The notes under the pieces are model-generated. The model saw nothing but the letters and a program-made list of their open reading frames with translations, had not been told where the DNA came from and made no database searches. A stretch of DNA of 64,000 nt, taken from positions 2,046,001-2,110,000 of the forward strand of contig NZ_CP114901.1 in the NCBI RefSeq assembly GCF_027497175.1. Direction: 5' to 3'. Positions 54,859 to 64,000 of this stretch are shown here, piece by piece (the stretch's first letter is position 1; each line of letters starts with the position of its first letter). The position numbers were made by a program, and so were the translations under genes. Source of the stretch: Verrucosispora sp. WMMD573 (GTDB lineage: Bacteria; Actinomycetota; Actinomycetes; Mycobacteriales; Micromonosporaceae).

Positions 54859-55024
54859 GTCGGATCGGTCCTGGGCTTGAGTTCTGGGGTCAGCGGGGGG
54901 GCGAGGGCGTTGCGGCGGGCACGACGCTCGTCGGGTTCGTCCGGGATCGGCACGGTCTCGTCCAGGACCACGTGTGACGTGGCGCAGATCGGCCACGGTT
55001 CGGTTCGTGAGGCCATCGCGTGGA

Positions 55025-55675
55025 TCAAACGCCCAGACCGCTGGCCTGCGAGCCACCGGCTGCGCTGATGGTGTTCAGGGGATCGGGGCCCGACGTGGGG
55101 GTGCGGCGCATCGGGGTGATGACCGGGCCTGCGGGCAGCCGGATGGCGTCCTTCGGGGTGTATCCGTAGCGGGTGTAGACGTTCTGGCACTCGCCGGTGG
55201 TGTCGGTCCACGAGGGCAGGTCGACGCGGTCGAGTCTGTCGCGGTGGTGGGCGAGCATCGCCGCGCCGATACCTCGCCGCTGGGCGGCGGGCGCGACGGC
55301 GAGGAACGCCAGGTGGTAGTGCGGTTCGGTGGGCCGGCGTGCGCTGAGCAGCCCGTCGAGGATCTCGAAGCGGTCAGCGTGGTCGCCGGCGGCGTCGGCG
55401 AGGCGGCTGCGGTAGTTCGCCGGTGGCGGGATGCTGCGGTAGCGGTGGAAATCGACTGCGGCGGCGTTCAGGTCGTCGGTGACGTGAATTTCGCCGTAGA
55501 ACATGGCGTGTTCCACCCAGATCGCCGCTACCTCGGTGAGGATGCGGCGCCGGTGGGTCGCCTCGGGCACCAGCCAGGTGGCCAGCGGGTCGGGGTGCAG
55601 GGCGTCGGCGATGAGCGTGGCGGCCATGTCTCTGTCGGCCCAGCGGCCGGCGCGGATGCGAGCAGTGCCGTCCAT
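55025..55675 (-). CDS. GNAT family N-acetyltransferase
   Basis: A 216-residue acetyltransferase with the acetyl-CoA loop QRRGIGAAML (about 130-140) after the strand LAFLAVAP, and the C-terminal NVYTRYGY typical of GNATs. GAAGGG lies 7 nt before the ATG. The acceptor is unknown; small-molecule or resistance-type acetylation is usual for stand-alone GNATs in actinomycetes. Confidence 0.85.
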   Translation of the reverse strand: MDGTARIRAGRWADRDMAATLIADALHPDPLATWLVPEATHRRRILTEVAAIWVEHAMFYGEIHVTDDLNAAAVDFHRYRSIPPPANYRSRLADAAGDHADRFEILDGLLSARRPTEPHYHLAFLAVAPAAQRRGIGAAMLAHHRDRLDRVDLPSWTDTTGECQNVYTRYGYTPKDAIRLPAGPVITPMRRTPTSGPDPLNTISAAGGSQASGLGV

Positions 55676-55735
55676 GAGGATCCCTTCGACAGTCCGGAAA
55701 CGGACGGGAGTTGCCGCGTGATTAGCGGCGCGGTG

Positions 55736-56710
55736 TCAGGGCGTGTTGGTGGTGCTCGTGCGGGTGTGGATGCTGAACAGCAGGTAGTCCTCGACGTCGC
55801 CGGTGCGGGTGTGGCCGCGCCTTAATGGCGTGAAGTGGGCGCGTTCGTAGGTGAGGACCTCGCCGGTGCTGGGGTGCAGGATGAGCAGGCCGCGGATTGC
55901 CCCGTCGTCGCCGGTGGCGCTGACGCCGGCACCTGTGCGCCCGGCGCGGTCTCGCACGGCGGGGTGGTAGGTGAGCCCGTTGGTGTGACTCAGCAGGGTG
56001 AGGATCGCGGTGCGTGCGTCGCGGTCGGGTGTGCGCCACGACGTCAGGCTGGCGATGGTATCCAGGACCGCCGACGGACCGAGGAACAGCGGCGAGATGC
56101 TGGCAATCTGCCCGCTGAGTCCGGCGGGGTCGAGGGCGATCGGGCCGATCACCCCGTCGATCGTGCCCGGCGGGTAGGTCTCATCGGTGGCGGGATGTGA
56201 GCCGGGCGGGTGGCGCAGGCTGACGGCCCGTCCGGACCCGTTGTCGGCGCGCCAGTGCCGATGCTGGAAGACCACGACAGTGCTGGTCGCGCGTCCGCTG
56301 TCGATGCGGGTGTCGGCGGCCCATTGCCGTATCTGCACGAACGAGAACCGACCTGGGACGTCGCAGCTTGCCTCGGCGGCCACCTGGGGAAGCACGTCGG
56401 CGGCTGGCCGCGGTGCGGGTAGGGCGGTGGGTGGCACTGCGGCGCTCCGCCCAGCGAGGTCGCGCAGCTCGGCGGCGGTCAGCGGCGCGGGGATCCCACA
56501 CGGTGCGGTACTCGTATGGGCGGGCGGCGTGACCCGCCAGCCGCTGGTGTCCTGCGCGGACAGTCGCGTGGCGGCCCAGGCGGGGGCGAGGGCAGCTACG
56601 ACGAGCAGGGATAACACGGACAGCGCGGCAGTGATCCTGACGGCGGGCCGCCGACGCCAGCGGGCCGGCAGATCCGTGGGCATCGCGGGTGGGTGAGGTG
56701 GGTGGATCAC
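55736..56710 (-). CDS. Membrane-anchored hypothetical protein
   Basis: A 324-residue protein with a short proline-rich cytoplasmic start, one membrane helix (ITAALSVLSLLVVAALAPAWA, about 26-46) and a long extracytoplasmic domain. The end contains RGLLILHPSTGEVLTYERAH, a pattern seen in sigma-linked surface proteins of actinomycetes. A GTG at 56710 with GGAG 9 nt upstream is preferred to the GTG at 56773, which would overlap the upstream gene. No sigma factor gene is adjacent. Confidence 0.65.
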   Translation of the reverse strand: MIHPPHPPAMPTDLPARWRRRPAVRITAALSVLSLLVVAALAPAWAATRLSAQDTSGWRVTPPAHTSTAPCGIPAPLTAAELRDLAGRSAAVPPTALPAPRPAADVLPQVAAEASCDVPGRFSFVQIRQWAADTRIDSGRATSTVVVFQHRHWRADNGSGRAVSLRHPPGSHPATDETYPPGTIDGVIGPIALDPAGLSGQIASISPLFLGPSAVLDTIASLTSWRTPDRDARTAILTLLSHTNGLTYHPAVRDRAGRTGAGVSATGDDGAIRGLLILHPSTGEVLTYERAHFTPLRRGHTRTGDVEDYLLFSIHTRTSTTNTP

Positions 56711-56741
56711 GGTCAATGGCTCCGGGAGGCTGTGGTGGGGG

Positions 56742-57422
56742 TCAGCGGTAGGCGGCGGTGGCGAGGTCACCAACGGCCGCGTCGACGGCGGAGGTGATGT
56801 CGCGTACCGGTCGGTGGTGCTGCTCGGCGATCGCCCGCAGCTGGCCGGTGACGGCGTTGGTGTCGTCGAGGTACAGGTGGGCGGTCAGGTTGAGGACGGT
56901 GACGAGGCCGGCGAGGGCGGCGGTGTGGTTGTCCGGCGGCTCGCGTCCGGCGGCGAGATACCGCAGCCTGGATCGGGCCACGACCGCCCATTTGCTGTCG
57001 GTGGCGAGGTAGACGTCGGTGCGGGCGAGCCCGCCGAGGCGGCGTCGGCTGGTGCGGTGCAGGATCCCGCCGGCGTGCAGGCCGGCGCGGGTGCGTTCGT
57101 ACAGGTCCACGGCGAACCACGTCAGCCATCCCCGCAGCGTCGGGGCCGGATTGGCGTAGCGGACGGAGGCGATGGCGGTGTCGGCGATCAGGTCACCGAC
57201 GGGCCGGTCGCGGTGCAGCCGGATCCGCTGTTCGCCGGCCGGGCGAGCGTCCTCGGAGTCGTCGAGGGCGATCCGTGCGGCCAGGAAGAGGTCGGTCAGG
57301 ACCGCGCCGGCCATGCCGAGGGCGAGGGCCTGGCGGTGGATGTGGGGGTGGCCGGTGTCGTCGTTGTGGCCGAGCAGGAACAACTCGTCCCGCAACGGCA
57401 GCTGAGGAATCGACGCGGTCAT
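56742..57422 (-). CDS. GPP34 family phosphoprotein
   Basis: A 226-residue protein of the Golgi phosphoprotein 3 (GPP34) family, common in actinomycetes. The start LPLRDELFLLGHNDDTGHP and the following ALALGMAGAVLTDLFLAARI are characteristic; helical repeats follow. In eukaryotes the fold binds phosphoinositides at membranes; in bacteria the role is unknown. Its ATG overlaps the stop of the upstream acetamidase gene by four bases. Confidence 0.85.
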   Translation of the reverse strand: MTASIPQLPLRDELFLLGHNDDTGHPHIHRQALALGMAGAVLTDLFLAARIALDDSEDARPAGEQRIRLHRDRPVGDLIADTAIASVRYANPAPTLRGWLTWFAVDLYERTRAGLHAGGILHRTSRRRLGGLARTDVYLATDSKWAVVARSRLRYLAAGREPPDNHTAALAGLVTVLNLTAHLYLDDTNAVTGQLRAIAEQHHRPVRDITSAVDAAVGDLATAAYR

Positions 57423-58438
57423 CGCGGCGGCTCCTTCCGCAGCCCGGCCGCGTGCTGCAGTAACCGGGGGTGCACCCCCGTGTAGGCGGCGGTCGGGTCC
57501 GGAAGCAGCGCCTTGTCCACGGCGGCGAGGACCGTGTAGTTCGGGTCGCACACGTTGCCGATCGGCGCCCTGCCGGCCTGCGACACCAACTGGTAGGCGT
57601 CCAGGGTCTCCAGGCCAGTGAGATCGCTCGTCCAGCCGACCAGGTCGCGGTGGGCGATCCGGTAGGCATCCTCCAAGGGTCGGGCGCAGCCGACCGACAT
57701 GATCGACCCGTCGGTCTCCAGCCGGGGCCACACCGTCGGGACGCCCTTGATGACCTCGATGGTCAGGGTGGTGGTTGTGGCGATCTCCACCCCGACGCCA
57801 CAGGCCTCGCCTTCGCCTTGGCGGGCGTGTCCGTCGCCGAGGGCGAGCATCGCCCCGTGCACGGCCACCCCCAGGTAGAGAGTCGTCCCGGCGCGCAGCT
57901 CAGCGGTGTCCAGGTTCCCGCCGTGCGTGTCGGGAACGATCGTGGAGCGGGCCTCGAACCCGCCGGGAGCGACGCCGATCGTGCCGATCATCGGGTCCAG
58001 CGGCAGGTCGACGGTGTGGTCAGTTTCCGTGGCGTGGAAGCGGACCGTGCCGGCCTGCCGGTCGATGTCGTACACCCACACCCGCTCCTCAAGTGGCGGC
58101 TGCAGGGTGGCGGTGTGCGAGGTGGAGGTCAGCGCCCCGAAGTGCGGGAACGTTGAGGAGATGCCCCAGTCACGGGCGGGAATGATCGAGGCGATGTGGA
58201 TGGCGAGGGTGTCGCCGGGTTCGGCGTCCTCGACGAAGAACGGTCCGGACACCGGGTTCAGGTACGGCATCCGGCACACCTGCGACGGCAGGTCCGCCGG
58301 CCCGCGCACGAGGCCGCCGAAGCAGTCCTCGGTGTGCACCCGCAGGATGTCGCCGGAGCGGACGTGGGCCACCGGCATCCGGCCGCCGAAGGTGTAGGCC
58401 AACTCGTCGCGGGCGGGACGGTAGGTAATCGTGTCCAT
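57419..58438 (-). CDS. Acetamidase/formamidase family protein
   Basis: A 339-residue FmdA/AmdA-type amidohydrolase. Marks include VRSGDILRVHTEDCFGG (about 27), GTIGVAPGGFEAR (about 155), the metal-site DTHGGNLDTAEL (about 172) and HGAMLALGDGHARQGEGE (about 197). It hydrolyses short-chain amides to the acid and ammonia. It lies 5 bp after the APC permease gene and overlaps the GPP34 gene, so permease, amidase and GPP34 form one operon: uptake of an amide or amino compound, then hydrolysis. Confidence 0.9.
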   Translation of the reverse strand: MDTITYRPARDELAYTFGGRMPVAHVRSGDILRVHTEDCFGGLVRGPADLPSQVCRMPYLNPVSGPFFVEDAEPGDTLAIHIASIIPARDWGISSTFPHFGALTSTSHTATLQPPLEERVWVYDIDRQAGTVRFHATETDHTVDLPLDPMIGTIGVAPGGFEARSTIVPDTHGGNLDTAELRAGTTLYLGVAVHGAMLALGDGHARQGEGEACGVGVEIATTTTLTIEVIKGVPTVWPRLETDGSIMSVGCARPLEDAYRIAHRDLVGWTSDLTGLETLDAYQLVSQAGRAPIGNVCDPNYTVLAAVDKALLPDPTAAYTGVHPRLLQHAAGLRKEPPR

Positions 58439-59771
58439 GGCGGTCACACCCGTTCCACGTGGCGGGCGTGAGGCTGCGCGGCCGCCAGACCCGACAGGGC
58501 GGGCCGGCGGCCGGTCAGGTACAGGCCGGCGAGAACGACCATGCCCAGGGCGAGCCAGGCAAGGCCCAGGCGCTGCGCGGCGATGTTGGCGTTGACCACC
58601 ACGTAGGCGAGGATCGCGAACCCGATCCCGGGCATGACCAGGTGCGCCCACCAGTTGCTACTGCGCTGGCGGATGAGGTGGTGCACGACCACGGAGACGT
58701 GCAGGACGAGGAAGGCGACCATCGCCCCGAAGTTGATCAGCGTCGACAGCAGCGTGATCCCATCAGCCCGGGTCGCCATATACAGGCCGAGCACCAGGGA
58801 CACGGCACCGGTGAGCAGGGTCGCGTTGATCGGCACGTTCCGGCGGATGGACACCTTGGCCAAGAAGGCAGGCAGTTGCCGGTCGCGGGCCATCGCGTAC
58901 AGCAGACGTGAGGTGGCGACCTGCGCGACCATCGAGTTCGGCAGGCCCCACGCGATCGCCGTCGCCACCGCGCACATGGTCGCCAGCCACCCTCCGCCGG
59001 CCACGGCTGCGGCGTCGTAGAAGGCGGTGCCGTTCGGATCCCCGTCGCTGAGCAGCGAGGCCGGCTCGGAGACGAGCATCGCGGCCAGCCACGTCTGGGC
59101 GATGAACAGCACCCCCGCCAGGACGAGGACGGCGGCCATGGCACGGCCGATCTGCCGGGAACCGCCCTTGGTCTCCTCGGCCAACATGCTGATCCCGTCG
59201 AAGCCCAGGAAGGACAGCACCGCGATCGACACCGCCCCCGCCACGAGGGACCAGGTGAACGTGTCGGCGTTGTAGAACGCATCCCAACTGAATCGGCCCC
59301 GGCCCGAGGCGAGAGCCCAACCAGCGACAGCGAGGAAGACCGCCAGGACGAGCAACTCACCGACGAGCATCACCCGGGTCACCATCGCGGTCATCCGAAT
59401 CCCCACCGAGTTGACGACCGTGTTGACCGCGACGAATCCGAGCAGCCACAACCACACCGGCACCGCCGGCACTGTCGCGTGCATCGCCACCGACGCCACC
59501 AGATACAGCAGACCCGGCACGAGCACGTAGTCGAGCAGGATCACCCAACCGGCGAGGAACCCGACCGGCGGGCTGATGCCCCGGCCGGCGTAGTTGTAGA
59601 CGCTGCCTGACATCGGGAACGCCTTGACCATCTGCGCGTAGGAGAACGCGGTGAACACCAACGCCACCACACCGACCGCGTACGCAAGGGCCACCATCCC
59701 GCCCGAGCCGGCGTACACGCTGCCGAAGATCGCCATCGGCGCGATCGGCACCATGTACACCAGCCCATATG

Positions 59772-61219
59772 GGCTCTTCGAAGTTAAGCGGGGTTGAGGT
59801 GTCCGCGGTGGCGTCGGGTGGTGGCGGTGCGGGTGCGTAGGCGTTGGTTTTCGGGGTTGCGGAAGCCGTAGGCGTCGCGGGCGATGGTCTTGATGACGCG
59901 GTTGGTTCCTTCGGAGCCGGCGTTGGTGATGCCGGTGGTCAGGAATGCGTGGATCTGCGGCCACCAGATTTCGATGGTGGTGGCGAGTCGGTGCAGTTCG
60001 GGCAGGTTGGTGGCGGCGCAGCGGGTGTAGAAGCGGTGTAGCAGCCGGTGGACGTGTTCCCGGTTGGGCTGGGTGCGGGCGGTGGCGAGCAGGTCTAGGA
60101 GGTCTTCCTTGGCGTTCCACGCGGCGAGGATCGGCACGCCGATCTTGACCGGCAGTGCCTCGAGGGTGTCGACCAGGCGGTCGACGTGCTTGCCGGGCAT
60201 CCGGGCGGCGCAGCGGGTCAGCCGGTTACGCATCCGCCATTCCGGGTCGGTGCCGCGGCCACGGCGTCCGCGTTGGCTGAGGGTGACCCGGCGGCGGACC
60301 TCGGTGACCGCCCGGTTGGCCAGCTGCACGACGTGGAAGTGGTCGACGACCAGCACCGCGTGTGGCAGCACCTGGCGGATCGCGGCTTTGAACACGGTGC
60401 ACATGTCGATCGCCACCGCCCGGACCTGCTCACGCCAGGTCTGCGGACGCTTGGTGAGCCAGCCGGTGACCGCGGCGGTGGTGCGGCCCTCAACCTGGGC
60501 GAGCAGACCCTGGCCGCCGGACAGATCCACGAAGCCGACGTGCCACCGGTCTGCGGTCGTGGTCCACGAGCCTGCCTGCTCGTCCCACTTCCAGTGCGGC
60601 TTGCCGCGGCGAACCTCGTCGATACCCAGCACCGTGACCGGCTCCGGCTCGGCCGGCAGCACCGCGGTGGCGTGCGCGGTGAACGCAGCGGCGACGACCG
60701 GCCAGGACACGCCGTGATCGCGGGCGGCCTGCACGATCGTGCGTCCACCATCGCCGACCGCCGCCCCGGCCGCCTCCCGCAGCCGCGCGGTCAGCCGGGA
60801 GCGGGCCGGAACCTGGGCGACCTGCTCGGTGAACGACGAGCGCGGACAAGCCGGGGTCGGGCAGTACCAGCGGCGTTTACGCCAGCGCAGCTTCACCGGC
60901 CGCCCGCCGACGGGCAGGTCCCGTGGCCGCGTCGTGGTCCACTGCTTCACCCGCACCGCCCGCTGCCCGCACTGCGGGCAGCATCGCGCCTGTTCACACC
61001 CGGTGGCCAGGCTCACCACGGGGACGCCGGCGGCGTCCAGCTCGACCCGCTCGGCCACCAGGCCGTCCAGGCCCAATAGCCGGGTCGTATCGTTGACCAT
61101 GCTCGCAGCTCTTCACTTGTGACCATCCGAAGTAGCCGCTCAGATGATCACTGATGGGCTGCGAGCCCTTCACACTCGGGCCAGCTCTGACCACGCGCCC
61201 CGCTCAACTTCGAAGAGCC
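59772..61219 (-). mobile_element. ISL3-family insertion sequence, complete
   Basis: 1448 bp with 22-bp terminal inverted repeats (59772-59793 and 61198-61219, one mismatch, beginning GGCTCTTCGAAGTT) and an 8-bp target duplication CCCATATG on both sides (59764-59771, 61220-61227), the usual size for ISL3. The transposase stop codon lies inside the left repeat, at the mismatch. It interrupts the APC permease gene. Confidence 0.95.
59784..61100 (-). CDS. ISL3-family transposase
   Basis: A 438-residue transposase: N-terminal zinc finger (CCPQCGQRAV, then CPTPACPRSSF), a helix-turn-helix (VQAARDHGVSWPVVAAAF), and the DDE domain with VLGIDEVRRGKPHWKW (first Asp), VLVVDHFHVVQLANRAV (second Asp) and SEGTNRVIKTIARDAYGFRN (Glu). 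It is intact and in one frame, so the element may be active; the perfect target duplication points to a recent insertion. Confidence 0.95.
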   Translation of the reverse strand: MVNDTTRLLGLDGLVAERVELDAAGVPVVSLATGCEQARCCPQCGQRAVRVKQWTTTRPRDLPVGGRPVKLRWRKRRWYCPTPACPRSSFTEQVAQVPARSRLTARLREAAGAAVGDGGRTIVQAARDHGVSWPVVAAAFTAHATAVLPAEPEPVTVLGIDEVRRGKPHWKWDEQAGSWTTTADRWHVGFVDLSGGQGLLAQVEGRTTAAVTGWLTKRPQTWREQVRAVAIDMCTVFKAAIRQVLPHAVLVVDHFHVVQLANRAVTEVRRRVTLSQRGRRGRGTDPEWRMRNRLTRCAARMPGKHVDRLVDTLEALPVKIGVPILAAWNAKEDLLDLLATARTQPNREHVHRLLHRFYTRCAATNLPELHRLATTIEIWWPQIHAFLTTGITNAGSEGTNRVIKTIARDAYGFRNPENQRLRTRTATTRRHRGHLNPA

Positions 61220-61306
61220 CCCATATGCGACCAGGTCCCGGAACCGCAGCCTCCGGGCCAACTCCTGGCGATAGCCGTATCGGGCTAACTCGTTTTGCTC
61301 ATACAT

Positions 61307-61627
61307 CAGCGAGCCTCTCCTTCCCCATCGATTGCTCGGGCGCAGCGCCAGATGGTGGGCGCCCCACCGGCTTGAGTGCGACGCCATCAGCGCCCGCGCC
61401 TCCGGCCGGTTTGGATCGCGTGCTGCCAGGCGATGCCCCGGTGATCAGGCGATCCGCGTCGTGATCGAGGGTCGCGTCCGCAGCCAGAAAGATCGACCCC
61501 GATTGGTGGGGATCACCGATCCGACGGGACTCCACGGATCACGGGGAGTACTCGGGTGGATGGCTTCCGTCACAGCGGCGGTGATCGCTAACGTGCTACC
61601 CACGGCGGCCCGGGAGAGGAGGCGGGT
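61307..61627. promoter_or_regulatory. Divergent region, permease operon and TPR regulator
   Basis: 321 bp between the leftward permease operon and the rightward TPR regulator. No gene. GGAGAGG (for the permease) and GAGAGGAGG (for the regulator, 61613-61621) are ribosome-binding sites at its two ends. The regulator may act on this region. Confidence 0.5.
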
Positions 61628-62965
61628 ATGGCGAGGAGCGCGCGTAGCTACCAGCAGGAGGCCGACGAGCTTCGCGCCAGCGGCTGGACCTACCAGCAAA
61701 TCGCCTCGCACTGGCGGAAGCGGTACCGCTTCAACCCGCGGGTGGCCTTCCGCCTCGCGCACGGCCTGACGCAGGCTGACGTGGCGCGGCGTTGGAACGA
61801 GCAGTGGCCGGACGCGGACGCGCCGAAGACCGCTAAACAAATCTCGTACTGGGAGATCTGGCCGGGCCCGGCGGGCCGGGCACCGTCGTTGGACACACTG
61901 AACAAGCTGGCGTTTCTCTACCGGTGCGCGGCCGGAGACCTGCTCGGCGGCGAGGACCACAGCCACCTCGACACAGCGGCCCTGCGCGCGAGCGAACCGG
62001 AGCCGCACGCTGGCCGGTCGACCGGCCAGCGCATGACCGGCGCCCCGCTGCCCGCCGGCACGGTCCTGACCCGGGTCACCGATCGGATCGTCGAGGACTT
62101 CGAGATCTTGACCGACACCTACCGGCATCTCGACTACCGGGAGGGCTCAGGTCGGGTGAGCGCGGATGTCGGCGCTCACCTGCACCGGATGTTGGAGGTC
62201 AGCAACCGCACGACCAACACCGGCACCCATCACCGGCTACTGCGCGCCGCAGGCGACGCCGCCCAACTCGCGGCTTGGTTCGCCATCGACGCTCAGCGGT
62301 ACCAACAGGCACATGGCTTCTGCCGGCTCACGATCTCGCTCGCCGAGAAGGCGAACGACCGAGCTCTGCACTCGTATGGTCTCGGCGTTCTCAGCCAGAT
62401 CCACCTGCACTGCGGCGACGGCCGTACCGCCCTCAGCCTGCTGGGCACCGCCCGTGACGTCGGCGGGCAGGGCGCACCGGCCGCTGTCCACTCCTGGCTG
62501 GGTGAGGCGATCGGTGAGGCGTACGGCCTCCTTGACGAGCCTCGCCGGGGAATGACCGCCCTGGCCGAAGCCGAACGGGTCTTCGACGGCGTCAGCGCGG
62601 CCAATACGCCCGTCTGGCTGAGCTTCTTCAACGCCGACTGCCACGCCGCCCGGCTCAAGGGTCGATGCCTGACCCGGCTCAGCCGTCCGAGCGAGGCGAC
62701 CCGCTCGCTCTACGAAGCATTGACCCTGCTGCCCGCTGACTTCGTCCGGGAACGTTCCGGCACTTTCATCGACCTCGCGGTCGCGTATACGCAGATGAAC
62801 CAGATCGAGCAGGCCTGCCACGCCGCCACCCAGGCCGACGTCCTCGCGCGCCGGACCGGATCCGAACGCAACCGCAAGCGCCTACGGCAACTCTTGATCG
62901 ACCTGTTGCCCTGGACCGGCCTCGACTGCGTGCGAAGCCTCTACCGGCAGGTGCTGATTAACTAG
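61628..62965 (+). CDS. Helix-turn-helix regulator with TPR-like domain
   Basis: A 445-residue protein. The N-terminus has two DNA-binding-like helices (TYQQIASHWRKRYRF, then the XRE-like FRLAHGLTQADVARRW and SLDTLNKLAFLYRC). The C-terminal 300 residues are TPR-type helices (LRAAGDAAQLAAWFAID, LTISLAEKANDRALHSYGLG, FIDLAVAYTQMNQIEQACH). Many actinomycetes carry such regulators, which bind peptides or small molecules through the TPR part. AGAGGAGG lies 6-7 nt before the ATG. Target unknown. Confidence 0.8.
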   Translation: MARSARSYQQEADELRASGWTYQQIASHWRKRYRFNPRVAFRLAHGLTQADVARRWNEQWPDADAPKTAKQISYWEIWPGPAGRAPSLDTLNKLAFLYRCAAGDLLGGEDHSHLDTAALRASEPEPHAGRSTGQRMTGAPLPAGTVLTRVTDRIVEDFEILTDTYRHLDYREGSGRVSADVGAHLHRMLEVSNRTTNTGTHHRLLRAAGDAAQLAAWFAIDAQRYQQAHGFCRLTISLAEKANDRALHSYGLGVLSQIHLHCGDGRTALSLLGTARDVGGQGAPAAVHSWLGEAIGEAYGLLDEPRRGMTALAEAERVFDGVSAANTPVWLSFFNADCHAARLKGRCLTRLSRPSEATRSLYEALTLLPADFVRERSGTFIDLAVAYTQMNQIEQACHAATQADVLARRTGSERNRKRLRQLLIDLLPWTGLDCVRSLYRQVLIN

Positions 62966-62999
62966 AACGCGTGCGTACGCCGACCCGCTCCGACCCGCT

Positions 63000-63875
63000 G
63001 TGACCCGCCGCTCCTGGATCGAACTGGTCATCCTGTCCGCCCTGTGGGGCGCGGTGTACCCGCTCATCAACGTCGCTCTGCGGGATCTCTCGCCAACGCT
63101 CGTCGTTCTTGGCCGAGTGCTCCTCGCCGCGCTTCTGCTGCTCCCCCTCGCGATACGCCGGGACGCGCTTCGGCCCGTTTGGCGCAACCCTCGGGCGATC
63201 ATCGAGACGGTGCTGGTGCAGTCCACGGCGCCGCTGCTGCTGCTCACCTACGGCCAGCAGTACGTGTCGGCGAGCGTCGCCGGCATCCTGGTCGGTGCGC
63301 AGCCACTGTTCGTCGGGCTCCTCGCCCTCTGCTTCGCACCCGACGAGCGCCCGCAAGGCTGGAAGGGCCTGACCGGGGTGCTCCTCGGCCTGGTCGGCCT
63401 GGTCCTACTTTTTGGCGTCGACCTGCGTGGAGGCCGGCTGGCGCTGCTCGGCGGCGCGCTCATCGTCGTCGCGGCGGTCTGCTATGCCGCAGGCGCGATG
63501 CTGATACATCGCAGGTACGCCGAGGCTCCGCCCCTCGGTGTCGCCACCTCCGCCATGCTCGTCACCACCGTCGCCGTGGCCGTGCCCGCCTCGGCGACGG
63601 TTCCAAGCAGATTGCCCGGCCTGGAAGCGACAGCGGCCCTGCTCGTGCTCGGGATCGCTTGCACGGGCGCGACGCTCGCGCTCTTCTACAAGCTCATCAC
63701 CCAGATCGGACCTGCCCGCGCCGCGCTCGCCTTCTATCTCTCACCCGCATTCGCCGTCGCCTTCGGCGTGGTCTTCCTGCGCGAGCAGATCAGCATGGCT
63801 GCGGTCCTCGGGCTCGCGGCGATCATCGTCGGTTCCGTACTCGCCGCCCACCGCAGCGAGCCGAGACCTCCGTGA
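63000..63875 (+). CDS. EamA/DMT family transporter
   Basis: A 291-residue membrane protein with ten predicted helices in two EamA repeats: first ELVILSALWGAVYPLINVAL to GLVGLVLLFGV, second ALLGGALIVVAAVCYAAGAM to VLGLAAIIVGSVLAAH. The family exports metabolites or amino acids. The GTG at 63000 is 34 bp after the TPR gene, so the two may be co-transcribed. A short frame overlaps its stop. Confidence 0.88.
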   Translation: MTRRSWIELVILSALWGAVYPLINVALRDLSPTLVVLGRVLLAALLLLPLAIRRDALRPVWRNPRAIIETVLVQSTAPLLLLTYGQQYVSASVAGILVGAQPLFVGLLALCFAPDERPQGWKGLTGVLLGLVGLVLLFGVDLRGGRLALLGGALIVVAAVCYAAGAMLIHRRYAEAPPLGVATSAMLVTTVAVAVPASATVPSRLPGLEATAALLVLGIACTGATLALFYKLITQIGPARAALAFYLSPAFAVAFGVVFLREQISMAAVLGLAAIIVGSVLAAHRSEPRPP

Positions 63876-63997
63876 TGCCCATTTACACCCGGGCTGCCGG
63901 CCAGCGCGACGTCCGCCGCCGTCTGGCCGACGACCGCTCAATCCGCCGCCCATACCTCGCCTACGCCCTCGAGCCAACACATCGGTCCGGCGATTGA
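63875..63997 (+). CDS. Possible 40-residue protein
   Basis: A short frame starting at ATG in a TGATG overlap with the transporter stop: MPIYTRAAGQRDVRRRLADD and a further 20 residues. The coupling is suggestive, but length and composition do not prove a gene. It could also be a degraded N-terminus of a larger gene. Confidence 0.3.
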   Translation: MPIYTRAAGQRDVRRRLADDRSIRRPYLAYALEPTHRSGD

Positions 63998-64000
63998 CAA

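Larger units (their letters stand above)
58444..61306 (-). pseudogene. APC family amino acid permease, split by IS
   Basis: The coding parts are 61306-61228 (start, MYEQNELARYGYRQELARRL and FRDLVAYG) and 59771-58444 (LVYMVPIAPMAIFGSVYAGS and about 12 membrane helices). Removing the ISL3 element and one 8-bp target copy rejoins the frame without error (VAYG|LVYMVP) into a 468-residue APC permease. GGAGAGG precedes the ATG at 61306. The family imports amino acids or amines. As it stands the gene is inactive, and the insertion may be polar on the amidase and GPP34 genes unless a promoter in the element reads out. Confidence 0.9.

Overview
The window is high-GC actinomycete DNA. GTG starts, GTGA/ATGA stop-start overlaps, actinobacterial integrase and replication-relaxation proteins and Micromonospora-like hypothetical families all point to Micromonosporaceae; this taxonomic reading is an inference. 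Most of it is accessory: a defence island (about 1.7-43.3 kb), then a small integrative element (about 44-52.7 kb), then a metabolic and regulatory tail.

Layout. 1-9.7 kb: the end of an ABC-2 permease; a 0.9 kb segment present twice (about 455-1345 and 8340-9740) carrying two paralogues of an unknown 186-residue protein; a decayed tRNA-Arg(CCU); a DUF4143 ATPase; a TOTE-type primase-helicase with a small coupled partner; two conserved hypotheticals; an ECF sigma factor and its membrane partner. 9.9-11.4 kb: an IS110-family transposase with an in-frame TAG. 11.9-15.4 kb: an IetAS-like AAA ATPase/subtilase pair in visibly lower-GC DNA. 15.8-16.2 kb: a decayed fragment of a pPIWI gene whose intact relative lies 13.8 kb away. 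16.3-23.5 kb: a PD-(D/E)XK-like protein, a 1778-residue sacsin-type GHKL ATPase with a C-terminal NOV nuclease-like domain, and a small partner. 23.7-30.9 kb: a complete three-gene pPIWI-RE module (REase, helicase, PIWI). 31.2-33.1 kb: a XRE/ImmA-IrrE regulator and its partner, divergent from a tight operon of DNA cytosine-5 methyltransferase, DptF/DndF-like ATPase, DptG-like protein, HerA/FtsK-like DptH-like ATPase with an embedded EVK nuclease motif, and Vsr endonuclease (33.4-43.3 kb).

The last operon is the best candidate for an unusual system. It has the architecture of phosphorothioation-dependent restriction (FGH), but no sulfur-modification genes are present. A C5 methyltransferase and a Vsr nuclease sit in the same transcription unit, so self/non-self marking by cytosine methylation is the natural hypothesis.

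43.5-52.7 kb holds a prepilin-peptidase remnant, two replication-relaxation proteins, an IS5-family element with exact ends, a sigma-like protein, about 1.8 kb of gene-free DNA with clusters of 10-bp-phased CTCACA repeats bounded by a 43-bp inverted repeat, an excisionase and a tyrosine integrase. 52.7-64 kb holds a frameshifted methyltransferase, regulators, a GNAT acetyltransferase, a GPP34 / acetamidase-formamidase / APC permease operon whose permease is split by a precisely delimited ISL3-family element, a TPR regulator and an EamA transporter.
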